Shown piece by piece: positions 45,101 to 57,855 of a DNA stretch of 64,000 bases. The DNA is from Owenia fusiformis (Eukaryota > Annelida > Polychaeta > Sabellida > Oweniidae), in assembly GCA_903813345.2 (NCBI GenBank), contig CAIIXF020000004.1:12916196-12980195 (forward strand), in the 5' to 3' direction. The translations under genes and the position numbers were made by a program. Numbering within the stretch: the stretch's first letter is position 1; each line of letters opens with the position of its first letter. The notes under the pieces are model-generated. The model searched no databases and was not told where the DNA came from. It saw nothing but the letters and a program-made list of their open reading frames with translations.

Positions 45101-48100
45101 TATATACTAGAAGCACATTTCTGACGCATCCTGAAATAGAGGATTCTCTGATTTATTTGAGATGAACCTTCAAACCGGTGCAATTCCAAGTCATGAATTA
45201 GCTGTTTATAACCCATAACTTTTGAGGGAGGGGGTATGGATTGAGAAATGCCGACATACAACACTGCCATCTTTCTTTTAGTATGAAACTTATTTCAAAC
45301 TATAATCGTATGAGATTTATCCATTTCAGTAAATAACCCGTATTGTTTAGTTGGCAATGGTACTTATTGCAATATCTCATATATTGTATTATTGTGATGT
45401 TCAAAGTATTGTATTATTGTAATGTTGAAGATTTTATTTATTTGGAAGCGATTTATTGTTCCCTAGTATAATGAATAATGTTATGAATCAAAACCACTTT
45501 GTACTCTTCTACTTATATCAAAATATATACTCTTCTTTTATTATATAACCAAACTTAATTATTCTGTTTTGTTCAATAATGTAAACAGAAAGGTGAAGTG
45601 AGCGATGATAATACCCCTTAGTGACCCGTTATGCAACTCATCCTGATATAAATTATTCCGTTCTGAGTTCATTTTTACAAGATTTGTCCTAGTTCTCTAC
45701 ACCCCCCATAATTAACTAAAAATAAAGTTCATAATTTTAACCAATAACATCTCCCTCTCTTTTAACCACGCTACCAAAGTATATTTTGAGGGAATGTTAC
45801 ATCATTGTAATCTGCAACCATTGTAAACTGCAACCATTTCACATTGAAATGTAAATGGTTGCAATACGTTTTGTTCAATGATTACATAGTTCAAGCCCTG
45901 CTACCATCCTGAATTGGTATCGTTCCAAAAAAGTAATCATTTTACTTGAATTAAAATTATCTTTAAGTAAGGATTTGAATCTACCTCTATTCAACAACAG
46001 TATATTAGGATATTTTTTCTGCAAGCATACATGCATGTTTATTATAGTAAATTACTAAATTCATGTTCATATGTTTCTTTCTCCAGTACGGATTTAGGAA
46101 TGCGATACCAGACTAGTTTTCCACTCAATGGCATATGATAATTTATGTTCTCTGTCATTTACATTATTTACACAATTAAAAGTACCATATCTAGTGTTTA
46201 TTTCCCGTTATCTGATATTGCCAAAATAATGTATTTTTAATGTTAATTATGAAAAGAATTGAGCAAAATTCCAATTTGGTTAAGAAATTGACCAAGTAAA
46301 ATCTTAAGATTTCCTTTAAAAACAAAATCACAAGATGAGAAACCATTGTTTTTGTTCATGATTAGACTGATATACATGTACATTGTATGATCAAAAGAAG
46401 CAGGGTATGATGTACAAAATAATACAAACATGTAATCACAAGTTGATTGCTAAATATTTAGTGAAAATGTTTTTATAGTAATAATGCATTCAGGCACCAA
46501 AGACTTAATTTTCACAGTTTCAATAGAAAACATCTGAATTAATAGTTTCAGTAAAATGTTGTCAAGGTAGATGGATTATTGCTATACCCATGATATACAA
46601 ATAGACTGATTTGGGAACATATTGATATCGTAGGGTTTAGCTCAGGACCCCCGCAAAAGTTTATATACAAAGATCAGGCCAGTAGTCAGCCCCCCCCAGC
46701 AAAATGGGTCTTCAAATGTATCCATGTGTAGTTAACACCAAATATCAAGAGTATGACTCAATAAAATTTAAAAAATACAAACAAGAGGACTATTTTGATA
46801 TTGACTGTATATTATGTGTGAAACACATTATTCACAACAGATTTAATTACCATGTTCTTTCTTGGCAAATATTTTTTATAACAATGCTCAACACAACAAT
46901 ACCTACTACATATTGATATTCTCATGGGTTTAGGCAAATCAAAATGCTTGAACAGCCAATTAAAACGGTTGAACAGCTAATTAAAATGCTTGACCAGAAA
47001 AAGGGTTCATAGTCCTAATTTCTGTTATATCTATTTTCATCTTGTGTTATACTATATATTTATTTTAATTATCTATTTCATGCAGAGGGGGAGGAGTTAA
47101 AATTTAAAAAGTGTTTTCAGATTTTTGAGGGTTTATTTCTTTATTCAATTACTTCAATAAGTGCTGAGAAATCTCAAATAGCAAGTATATGAAACTGCAA
47201 ATAATATTTTCAGAATTTTTTATTTCATTTTTATTTAGTTTGTTTTACCATAGGCATTCAATAGATTGAAAGTCCATGGTTTTACTTTATTCACTAGGGC
47301 AGAGCATTTGTACTGAAAAGTGTTTTCAGTTTATATGATATGTGTTGATGATTAAAAAATAAAAACCAAAAACAGGGCTTATTTTTCAAAACTCTAAACT
47401 TGGAAAAATCTGGAGGAAAATATGGGAGATTTTCCTTGGCAAATTATTTATCAAGTTCTGTGTATGGAATAATTTAAATTACATAGGATGCTTCCTTTAT
47501 AGCAGACTCTAATCAAACTGATACAATAAGGTTTGTTTTGCCTTACCGAATTATTTTTGTTTTGTTAATGGATTAATGGATTAATAAAGTTTCTTTAGAC
47601 ACATCCTTCAAAGCAGACTCTAATCAAACTAGATAGACTGAGTCTAACTGTAATCAGAGTTTTTTAAGTTATGCTTATCGACTTAATTATTTAAAACACA
47701 TCCTGTAATGTCTGATTGCATTTTCTCTATCAAATCAAAAATATCAAATCAAAACAGATTATTTTCCCATTGAAGGATTTCTTCCTTCCAGACACATCTT
47801 CCTTCCTTTATAATTGCGATGATTGCAAGGTGAAGTGTAGAATCCAAGACTTGACCCAATCAATTTTTTTTTCAAATGATTTTGCAATAACTTAAAAAGT
47901 AGTGAAGTGATTTTGTAAAAATGAAAGTCATGACAGTGAGGGGGATTTGCTATGCCTAAGCACTGCTGTTATCTAGATAATATACATGTGAGTTAGACAA
48001 TCACCATCCTTCAAAGTTAGATGGAAATTGGTTCAATATATTTTCATTCACAAGACAAGTTTACTTAACTATTTCAATACTTTAAATATCTTTTTGATCA

Positions 48101-49094
48101 AACCATTTAAATTCTGACATGTACAGTATGCATGAAATACACACATTTGAAATAATTTTTTTAAAGAGCAAGATAATTATTTTATGTTGTATTGAGATAA
48201 AATTGCCATAGTTTTAAAGGGTTGCATTCGATTGAAACGGTTGCAAGAAATGCAACCAAAATTGTCAAGCGTTTACAATGGTTACATATGGTTGCATCGT
48301 AACGGTTTGCATGGTTGCATTAATGATCGGATCAATGATTGTACAATGATTGTGCAACAGTTTAAATTCGGACTTTCAAGGTTGAATTTTTTATAAGGGT
48401 AATCCTATGTTACAAACACGATCTGGATCTATCTCCAGCGAAAAATACTCCTCAGATGCTTACCAACACACGTGTCTTCAAATTGTCACCGCCCCACGAT
48501 CTTGAATCACAGTACATATTTGCGAACAGCTAGTCCAGAAGTTACATAAACGGTATTTCGAAAAACAGTTAAGATCTGCATTTTTAACCCATACCGTTTA
48601 TGTAGCTTAAGTGAGGAATTAAATCGACGATTCTGTTCTCTTCTGGGCTATTCTTTCCCAAACATGTACATTTTCTAAAACATATAATACTGATACACGT
48701 TTGTGATAAAAAATGTCGTGGGGATTCTGCCCACAACGCCTCAAATAAGGAAAAAAGAAAAATCGTACCTTCGACGTTCCGACATTTTGTTACCGAAACG
48801 AACCGAAAATCGATCGTCTGTTCCCGTGTCTGCATTTGACATAATGCATTGCTACGCGTGATCAACTGAAGATAAAACTACGCCAGTAATTTTTACTTAA
48901 CTTTAGCCAGCGAGGACACTTATTTATCAATCACGATATCATTTTTTTTCTGTATAAAAAGTTGTACAAATACAATATTGTAGAAAGAAAACATACAGTA
49001 GTTGAATATGCTATAATATCGTATTTATATATAATATTAGCCTTATTTAGCATAGTAGTTTTGATAAAAAAGAGGAAGGGAAATCAATGGGGAA
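42192..49094. other. Long first intron of the P2X7-tail-like gene, no other gene seen
   Basis: AT-rich sequence with the assembly gap, small tandem repeats at about 44870-44930 (CCAGACAATTTAAGACAATT), GGTTGCA-rich inverted repeats at about 45812-45875 and 48225-48320, and short ORFs without recognisable domains. Confidence 0.55.
43725..43747. other. Assembly gap (23 N)
   Basis: A run of 23 undetermined bases lies in the first intron of the P2X7-tail-like gene. An end fragment of the CAGGCCTGTCAAC element follows at 43785, so a repeat probably caused the gap. Confidence 0.98.
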
Positions 49095-49920
49095 ATCATG
49101 AAAAACGAAATATGGATACAAAAAGGTATTGAATTTATAAAAAATATCCAGGACGAAAATCGATTCCTCACAGCAGCAGAATTAGGCCATAAATATTATA
49201 TTGTTATGAACCAAAGGAATACTTTGAAATATAACAGTATAATTACAGCCATCCCCCAAAATTGGAAAAGAAAATTAAGACACCCGAGAGAAAATGAAGA
49301 AGAAGCCGAGAATCCGAATGTCACAATTAACACAGAATGGTTAAAAAAGACAAACAATAAAGAAGTTTACAAGATTTTACTAAAAAAGAACAATGCTGTG
49401 AAACTGCCAAAGAAGATGGAAGATATGTGGCAAAACAAATTGCAACTACAAAATCCATTGATGTTGGCCAAAATCCACAAAAATAGAAAAAAATATTCTC
49501 AGGACAAAAGAGAAATATTTCCAAATAAAAATATTCTTCCGGATACTATAACAAACAACTAAAATAAATGAACATAGACGGCTATAACACTGATATATGC
49601 AGTCTATGCCGTAGTGACATAGATACTTCAGAACATGCAATATACCATTGTGAGGCCGTACAAGACTTCCTAATAACATCTTTCAACCAACTTGACGAAG
49701 ATGTACCCACAATTGAGAATTTCCTTTTCGGAGATGGAAAACAGAAAACGAACTATTCCTGAAACAAAAGATATTCCTAAACACATGTAAAAGGAAAATA
49801 AGGAGACTTCCTAAAAACTTCCTAAAACAGAGAAAAAAATTGAAAAAAGCAACAGCCAAAGAAGGAAAAAACATGAACTTATGGAACAGCAATGGTTGAA
49901 ACTCAAACATTTCATAACGT
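49095..49920 (+). mobile_element. 5'-truncated LINE (non-LTR retrotransposon) ORF2 3' end, frameshifted
   Basis: The frame at 49098-49562 reads IWIQKGIEFIKNI, FLTAAELGHKYYIV and IITAIPQNWK. This is the segment after the reverse transcriptase in L1/Tx1-type ORF2 proteins. A second frame at 49568 reads DICSLCRSDIDTSEHAIYHC, the terminal CCHC-like motif. A third (49740 on) gives NELFLKQKIFLNTCKRKI. The breaks between frames show it is dead. Confidence 0.78.
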
Positions 49921-50723
49921 AGTAAAATACACACTGGGAACATAAAAACCTCCTCACCAAGCTCAACCATCGAGCAGAAAATCACAAAAAGTCCCCCTCT
50001 TGCCTTTTCCCTGCCCCCCTCCATCACGATATCATTAGTAAATACATTTTTTATGATATAAATTGAGATTAAAGAGAACGGGTCGTCCAGATTCGTGTCC
50101 CAGACAATCAATGACTTGTCATCAAAATTGCTTCTAATACATCCTACATACCTAGTAATTTATATTTGTAGCCCAACTTATAATTGGTCATTATTACCGA
50201 TATGTTGAGAACATCAATTTGATATTTCCGCCATAGAAGGGAATTCCTGTCACATGACATATGGCGTCATTTGTTACGTCATTCGGAATTCGAAACTGTG
50301 AACGCGGTAAAAGTAAGTTACGTATTTGATGTTCCCGACCTAAATAATTCTACAAATGTTTCTACGATTTCCTATGTTTACAAATCTTCGGTCATATATC
50401 GCTACGTTCCAATAGGTTTGGAGTATCGATAATTGAAAATAATATACGAAATCAAGTGGAGAAGTTGAAGGACAACTGGGGTGCACCCGAAGTTGAAACC
50501 AAAAAAAAAACATTTTCCAAAAAATCAAGACTGGGTTTCATCTTCGATCTTGATGTTTAGTTCCATTGATTGTATTCAAAATCAGCATGTTTGGTTAGTC
50601 ATAATATTGCATAAAAAGACGTACAATCTCATTTGAATATATCGATCCAGGAATAAAATATAGAATTATAGTTAAATCTGTCCAATCTTTTATCTACATT
50701 TCCTGTTTCTCTTGTCTTTCCAG

Positions 50724-50828
50724 TGCAAATGCAAAACAAAATGCGCCACTAGAAAATGCGAGTGCAAGGCTGCGGGTTCGTTTTGCAATGATGGGTGCAG
50801 CTGTACGGAAAGTCGCTGCAATAACAAG
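50724..50828 (+). pseudogene. P2X7-tail-like gene exon 2 (Cys-rich motif)
   Basis: The exon holds 35 codons with 10 Cys: CKCKTKCATRKCECK, GSFCNDGCSC, ESRCNNK. Spacing resembles Cys-rich metal-binding clusters (CXC/KIF4 type). Acceptor TTTCCAG, donor GTAGGC. Confidence 0.8.
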
Positions 50829-51004
50829 GTAGGCCTAGTTTACAATGTGTTATCTATTGATTTGTTATTAGGCCATTATAAAACCATATAGCGCCAACAT
50901 GAATTGACTGACTTTTTTAATGATCTGATAATGTTTTTTGTCTATTCAATATATCTACTAAGATAGTCCCATATCACTAATTAAAATCTCGATGCAAATT
51001 GTAG

Positions 51005-51124
51005 CCTGGCACATCTAGACCACCTGCAGGTCCAAAGAGGAAGAAGGATGGGAAAATCCAAATGAATGAATCTGATATCATTCGAGTTTAGGCTATTCAA
51101 GAAACAAGGAAAAATAAATCTAAA
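51005..51124 (+). pseudogene. P2X7-tail-like gene exon 3 (linker, nonsense codon)
   Basis: The exon encodes PGTSRPPAGPKRKKDGK and a further 23 codons to KNKSK. TAG interrupts at 51089-51091 (CAG by one transition). Acceptor TTGTAG, donor GTAAGT. A shorter exon starting after that TAG (acceptor GTTTAG) would also keep phase. Confidence 0.6.
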
Positions 51125-51477
51125 GTAAGTCAGATATTATATGTATTCGTTAGTAATAGTAACTTATTGCCTATTAGCTCTGAGCAAATTGCTGTGAATT
51201 CTCCCCCCCCCCATGAATGCTACAGAGAACATCGACTCTATATTATGGTTCATGATTCCAACAAATACATTGTGTTTGTGATTAAATGTGATATCAGTCC
51301 CTTGACGTCAAAGTATGTGCTTCAGCGACTTCATATCACGTACTTTGTGGCGAATAGTCTTGATCAAGCTCTGTTTTGGTAATAATGCTGTCTCACTTTC
51401 CCAAACTGTTTGTTTGAAATTTGAAATAATTTTGTGTTGAAGTTGAAACTGATCATATATTTTTTCATTCTTTCTAG

Positions 51478-51539
51478 GAAATGATAGAAGCAATGCCTCG
51501 GGAGGATTTGGTAAATATGCTGTTGATGGTTGTCGAGAG
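51478..51539 (+). pseudogene. P2X7-tail-like gene exon 4 (helical segment)
   Basis: The exon encodes EMIEAMPREDLVNMLLMVVE and ends in GAGAG before GTACCC. That phase 2 end joins exon 5 as Arg-Glu-Pro. If the donor is skipped, the frame continues for 24 codons to a stop at 51613-51615. Confidence 0.65.
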
Positions 51540-52374
51540 GTACCCGAGCAGTCTCCGAAGCCTTTCGTCCAGTGCCATCCGTACCTCCTGTGCCTTACCT
51601 CATGCAGTTCTTTAAAACCCTTCTAAATATTTTGACCTGCTTCAAAAAATATATTTCTTTGCGTTTGCTACTGATTTTATTCGTTATTTTTAGTAAAATG
51701 TTTATTTCCTATGTACTAGTAAGAAATCATTTATATGAAAAATATTAAGTAAAAAAATGAATACTTAGAAATTTGCAAGGTCAGAAATTGTTTATTAACA
51801 CCGTTGCTATGCGGTTCGTGACAAAGTTAGTGACGTCATCCCCATATTCGTAATTTTAATCGTCTAATAAACGAATACCACATGTCGATGTGATGTTTTA
51901 ATCGATAAAATTGAATTTCTTACATGATTCTCTATCTTGTCACTAGATAACAAGTTATGATATTGATAAACTCGCCAGAAATTAACATAATATTATTTGA
52001 AGCGTTTTTAGAAAATGTTGACACCGCCATCTTGAAATCGTGTAGTAATGTTTGAACACAGTGATTATCGATCTTGACATTTTACAATTTGTTGCTCGGC
52101 GGAGATTTTCACCTAAAGACACATCAAATACAACATTGATTACCAATTTCGATGGTAAAATCATTTGTAAACGTCATGATTAATGGAATGTCAAAGTTTT
52201 GGCGTTGTTGATTTCGTAATGAAGAAAGTACTAATTTCTGAAGCTTTCTAAGATCTTGCCCCGGGAATTTTAGAACTATTTTAACAACGTCAGAGAGGTA
52301 GTGAAGGTACGCAACGAACGAAATGAATTTTGAGAATGGTACCCGAGCATGATTTTCGATTTGCTCTTCACCAG

Positions 52375-52510
52375 AGAGCCAGCCCCCAATCCACCTGATG
52401 AGGAACCATTGGTTTACTTGTGCAAATGCACCAACTGTAGAAATATGCCGACTGATGTCGAAAATCTTTGCTGTGGAAGAGAACGAGAGGACTGTTTGTC
52501 AACCAAAGCT
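52375..52510 (+). pseudogene. P2X7-tail-like gene exon 5 (zinc-site motif)
   Basis: The exon encodes EPAPNPPDEEPLVYLCKCTN, then CRNMPTDVENLCCGREREDC. The Cys pattern C-x-C-x-x-C...C-C...C matches the zinc cluster of the P2X7 tail. Acceptor TTCACCAG, donor GTGAGT. Confidence 0.82.
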
Positions 52511-53704
52511 GTGAGTTAATAATTTAATACACTGTTTAAATATACCACAACCTGCAGATATATAGGTAGACGATACCATTTTCAGTTTACATTTTCCACT
52601 TTTTTGCCAGATTTATTTCATTTTTTAGAACGTTTTCTTGACTTAAAAATTTAAGCATTTATGATTTCTCATTTTTTCGTGACTCACAATTCCCCCCCCC
52701 AAATGTCAATTTCTTGATCCTCCACTGAAATAGCTACCAGTTTCACCACCAGGTGGCCTATTGGTTCAGATAATATGTTGGAAATAGAGGAAAGTACTTA
52801 AATATTCATCAGTTTTATTGGTTCAATTTTCATATCACCCCTTTGTATCTGATAGTAATGCAAATTGAAATGTCGAGTAAAATAAAACATTATCTGTCCA
52901 ATACAAAAAAAGATATTTCACTTTTTGTGGTTCTATAGCATTGGGATTCTCCCAGAACTAGAAGTCAAAAAATTAAAAGTACATAAACAATTCAAAATCA
53001 TACTTCTAGATGACTTTTAAATGTAGATTTCAAATATGACATCACTTTGACTGAATTTTGAATATCTAATGACGTAAATCACATTTTTTATTTTAACTAG
53101 CATCTAGTCTATTTAATTGGCTAATGTAAACTTTCTTGTTAAAAATGAATATTCCACATTTGTTGAAGTTACTTGTAGAAATTTCGTATTCTCTTTCCAT
53201 CCCAATTGTCCAATAATAAGGTGTGATTACCAGTTTAACCACTTGATTTTGTATCATTTCATACATGTCTATATTAATCCTTATTTAGCACTTTTTATTA
53301 TAAGTTTGTGACAATTTTCCAGGGAAGGGCTATAGTATAAATAGTTAAAACATATACTCTCAGATTATTAATTTTTTTTATACCACTCTAAGTCCAATTA
53401 CAGTTGTATAACATGGGTCTATAACAACGATATACAGTGGAGAGTGGTATATCGTCATCGTATACAACTCCTACGTATACTCTCCAGCGTTCTGGGAACT
53501 AATGAATAAAAAAATCATGACATTTTTCACGGTTTCCTAGAATCAAGTGACGTCATAAATGGTTCCGGCATGATTTGCTAGAATCAAGCCACGTCATAAA
53601 TGGTTCGAGATCAACATCAGCATTATTGAGTTGGCTATGGGATATTTTTATGGTTTTTAATTGTTATGATTGTGTTCGAATCAACTTAGAGTGGCATAAT
53701 AAGA

Positions 53705-53860
53705 TTATATAATGGTTCATTCTGTATATCGTGCATTTTATACTCTCGTGAGTATATAATATATTCACTCGTTCGCTACACTCACTTGTGAATATATCAT
53801 AGAATATATCATATACTCACTCGAGTATAAACACGATATACAGAATGAACCATTATATAA
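53705..53860. repeat. Long palindrome, 29-bp perfect arms
   Basis: The arm TTATATAATGGTTCATTCTG plus TATATCGTG (53705-53733) is exactly complementary to 53832-53860. The loop contains nested TATACTC / GAGTATA repeats. It lies in intron 5 of the P2X7-tail-like gene. A smaller inverted repeat (TGGAGAGT / ACTCTCCA) is at about 53439-53486. Confidence 0.88.
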
Positions 53861-53945
53861 CCTCATATTATCTTACTTTACATGGATATGTTATCAAACA
53901 ATTTTAAGATCTACATCAAGTTTTCCATTCATTTCTTTGTTACAG

Positions 53946-54236
53946 GAAATGGATTTGCTGGTTTTGGACCAGAGTGTATTAGCGGTAGCATTACTTCTGA
54001 GAGGATAATACATTGGGACTGTTGGGGCAGCGGGCGATGGCAATGAGGCAGGGGCCTTTTGGAACCGCTTCTATAGACACATGGCCTACCACCAATTCGT
54101 CCTCTGGAGACATGGGCGCCTTACCAGAGGAGAGAGAAAGGTGATCCCTTCATGTGTAGTTCTTAAAATAAGAGCACACTTTCCAGCAGCCAATGGCAGA
54201 TACGTGGGCTTTCTTCCAAGTGAAGCAGGACTTTAA
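53946..54236 (+). pseudogene. P2X7-tail-like gene exon 6 (C-terminal core, nonsense codon)
   Basis: After TTACAG the frame reads EMDLLVLDQSVLAVALLLRG, then TAA (54006-54008). It continues in the same frame with YRHMAYHQFVLWRHGRL and KVIPSCVVLKIRAHFP to a natural TAA at 54234-54236. Sequence conservation downstream of the stop shows the break is recent or read through. Confidence 0.82.
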
Positions 54237-56717
54237 GAAGCATATTTGTGGCTTTGTCTCGCAAAATTATTGTGGACCATATTTTAGCTATATAAATAAT
54301 TTCAGGTGTTCTGCATTGTAAAAAGTCATGTCCATGAAAAGTGTAGTAAATGATATAATTTTGTTACAAAAATCTGCAAAAAATATATATCTTTTTTTAT
54401 TTTCAACCATTTTAAATTGATTACATTTATTTGTCCATTTGTCTCTCAGTCAGTCAAAAATGTTTTAAAACCAGGGTCGATAAGATTCCTGTTTTAAATT
54501 ATTTTGGTTCCTCTTCATGTAATACAGAAGTCACTTTTTGTCAATTCAGTGGCTTGTATAACTGATTTCAGGTGTCCTGCATTGTAAAAACACATGTCAC
54601 TGTAAAGAGTAGTTTCATGAAATAATTTTCTAAAAGAATTGGTAAAAATTTATATCTGCCTTTTTATTGTCTGCCATTTTAGCCATCGTTAACTTTTCTT
54701 GAGCCCAGTACCCATGGTTCTATTTATTTTCTAATTAAATCTATATGTTGGTATTATGTTACAGTTAATACTCTGTTGCATAAAGCTAACATCTACATAG
54801 TTTGTGAAAATGTGAGTTACAGTTATAAGCAATTATTGACACATTTGTTTGATGTTTTACTTAGTTTTTAGATGTTCAGGAGATCTAAAGATTTAGTCAT
54901 GTGAATTTTTATGAATGACTTTCAATTAAGACATGTGTATGACCGGCAGATCAATTCACAGTAAGCAATGTAAAAAAGTTACATGTATTTGTAAAGTCAT
55001 AAACAAATAAATAAATTTCCATTTACTATATTTATTTCTTGTGTATTCAAATCTCAATATACATTTGGTACATGTGGTACAAACTTATGAGCAAATATAT
55101 AATTTCATCTGTTTTTATATTTAAACTGGTTACTCACATGAATGCTATCTGTACAAAAACAAAAAAATCTATTTATATGTGCACTACATAAGACTAGATA
55201 ATGGCTGACAATGTATATCCTGATTTTCAAACAAAATCATTGATTCTGATTTGTAGTCTCAAACTTTGAGGAACTTAGATAGAACAGTTTGTGACCTAGG
55301 ACCTTTCACGTTGAACATTTTACTTATTCAGAGCTCAGTAGGTCTTTTTTTGATTAAGGTGACCAAAATGTATCCAAATAATCAATTTAAAAAATAAACT
55401 TTTTGACCTTTCGAAGGTCACTGAAGGTCAAATCTCAACACTAAGGTCAAATTTGAAGTCCTGGCAACTTGTAGACGATTTCCCCCAAAAATATAACTTA
55501 TTTTTACTGGTTTTTGAATTCAAATTTCTCAAAAACACTAAAAATTTGATGCTGACATATATTGAGCAATATGTAGGGAATGTTTAAATGTAATAATGAT
55601 GTAATCCATTGCAACTAATGAACAAGTATAGGGACAAACTTTGAGAAACTTGTCAATCACAAAACATGCCATTGACGATATACATGCAAAAGTTCCCTGA
55701 AAATGTCCTACTTTTTGTCAATTTTTTAGAGTAAACACCAAAAACTGTAATTTCAAGAGCTTTGAAAACTTCACATAGGCTCACTGTGTCAGCCAAAAAT
55801 AAAGTTTGACAATGTTGCTTCTTGGGTTATTTTCAAAAATTATTTTCATAATTAATGCATTTTCTGAATAAAGATTTTCATAGAAAAAATAGACATATAG
55901 ATTCCAAGATAAGCAATTAATGAAATTGACACAGGAACAAATGGCAAGAACTACAGACAATGACAAAAGTTGCATGAAAATCATTTTGAACAAGTGGCCC
56001 ATAAATTATAATTACTGCTAATAAATAAGGTATTGTTTCTATTGTTAAAGATTAAAAGGTGGATTGGATAGAGTGGATTGTATTCATGTAAAAGGTGGAT
56101 TTCATCAAGAACATCGAATTTCATTGGGATTTTTTTCTATTTATCCTCATCTAAGAAGATTATTGCTCTCCTCATGTCCACACATGTAATTTTATGTTGC
56201 CTGCAGGGTGGCCTAGAAGGGTGACCCTGTACCTGCCCTCTGACAAACAATGTTATACATTAATTCCAGTTGTAATGTTGATGAATTTCAAAAATCACGA
56301 GGCTGACTATTTTTGGAGATCCATATCGTCTGTTTACAATAAAAACAGAATAAAGTATAGCACAGTCTTAGCAAAGTGAAATTATGATGAATTTACTTTA
56401 ACAGTTATATGCACCATCTGTTAATCATGATATTTAATTCGATCTTTATCTAAAATAATTCCACATTTTGTATAATCCCAATCAAATCCACATTTTACAT
56501 GAATCCTATCAACTTGATCCAATCCATCCATTACAGTTCAATTGTTATATTCTACTTACGTTTCAACAATACAAGCAAAAATGATCCAAATTCTTCATAT
56601 TTTGGAAATATTTTATTAACACAAAATAATACATTTCACACTTGATCAGATTTTCCACAGTTACGTCCATCTCTTTTAAACGTCTTAATTGTCATGTTTT
56701 GGAGAATAGCTGGTGGA
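54237..56717. other. Region between the convergent P2X7-tail-like and transposase-like genes
   Basis: The stretch contains an approximately 120-base duplication (TTTCAGGTG..CTGCATTGTAAAAA at about 54303 and 54570), AATAAATAAA at about 55006-55014 that could be a poly(A) signal, and otherwise AT-rich sequence with no recognised gene. Confidence 0.55.
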
Positions 56718-56985
56718 TTAGTGAAATCTTGATCGTTCCTCTCTAATCCTGCCAAGCTCTGCAGTTTGTGGTGGTACTGCATTATCACCCTTAGCATTAT
56801 CACCCTTAGCAATATTTTTAGGATGATTCATTGGAGTTGGTACAGGCTGTTCTAATGTCCATTCAAAGTCAAGTCTTCTCTGGATGATATCACGGTTCAG
56901 GTCAACAATATATGGGTATCTTTTCTCCACCTTCCTTGGCCTTGCTGTCCATGTGTCTGAGCTAGCTGAGTATGCCCTGTAGTAC
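56718..56985 (-). CDS. Transposase-like gene, last exon
   Basis: After TTCTTTCAG the frame YYRAYSASSDTWTARPRK opens. It continues with KRYPYIVDLNRDII and a tail with a repeated KGDNA, ending at a TAA at 56718-56720. The acceptor leaves one base before the first codon, but the previous exon ends in phase 0, so one base is in excess. Confidence 0.7.
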
Positions 56986-57356
56986 CTGAAAGAAGAAATA
57001 ATATCACATTTTGAAATACATAGGCCTAGTTTTTTTAACTTCCTTTAGAATTTTTAAGGAAACACTCTGATTGCGACAGGAAAATATTGAAAATAAGAAC
57101 TTGTAATAATGGCAATGCACTATGGGAAATGCCCTTTTCATGTTAAGATATGTTTTAACCATTTGGGGGGGGGGGCACATCTGCCCCTTCCCCATGGTTC
57201 AATACAGTTACAAGCAGATGGTCATAAGTAAGACCTTTCCAATGATACCTAATACACAATTGCAAGATTGTTAATTTTCTAGATCATTATGGGAGGCAGA
57301 AGTACCCCAAAAATAGCATAACGCTTTCAGTGTAAGTATAAGTGAACATATATTAC

Positions 57357-57516
57357 TTGGCCTTCTTTATTCCAAAGTGACTCTCTATTACGATGATTGT
57401 TGTGGTCTATTACTGCTAGCTGACATCGTGCCTTGTAGCCCTCATAGCTGTAAGCATGTCGTTTTGATTCATAGGCCAATATGTCGCTATTGACATTCTC
57501 CAGTGAACCAGTGTGT
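57357..57516 (-). CDS. Transposase-like gene, penultimate exon
   Basis: The exon encodes HTGSLENVNSDILAYESKR and ARCQLAVIDHNNHRNRE. Acceptor TTCTTACAG, donor GTAATA. It joins the exon at 59281 through a split Arg codon in phase. Confidence 0.8.
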
Positions 57517-57855
57517 CTGTAAGAATATGAATAGATACAGAGTAATACAATAATGAATAAATGAAAGGCCTCAAAATAGAATAAATCACATGTCAAAAAC
57601 TGTAGATGGGGTACCCTCATACAGGGTTTATTTTCCTTTTTCAAAATGAAAAATAAATCAATTTCCCTAACATTTCTTCTGCAATACATGGACTGGTCAC
57701 AATTGATAATTTTCAATATTATTGTACAAAAGACAGGAGATGTGTTTGTAGGGCCAGACTACTATTGATAATATACAGATTTCTGTTAAAATTTTTTGAT
57801 TTATCACATTTTCAATTGAATTTATGTTAAACTCCTTTGTTTGACATATAACTAT

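Larger units (their letters stand above)
42150..54236 (+). pseudogene. P2X7 C-terminal (ballast) domain protein with N-terminal Cys-rich motif, two nonsense codons
   Basis: Six GT-AG exons join in phase: 42150-42191, 50724-50828, 51005-51124, 51478-51539, 52375-52510, 53946-54236. The reading is a short Met-start exon, a Cys-rich block (CKCKTKCATRKCECK, then CSCTESRCNNK, similar to CXC/KIF4-type Cys clusters), a basic linker, an acidic helix, then YLCKCTNCRNMP..NLCC and AYHQFVLWRHGRL..VIPSC..IRAHFP..GRYVGF. The last two are the P2X7 cytoplasmic tail fold, a zinc- and nucleotide-binding module found as free-standing proteins in many invertebrates. No ion-channel part is present. TAG at 51089-51091 and TAA at 54006-54008 interrupt the frame. 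Both could come from a Gln codon by one C-to-T change. It could also be a sequencing-allele effect. Confidence 0.72.
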
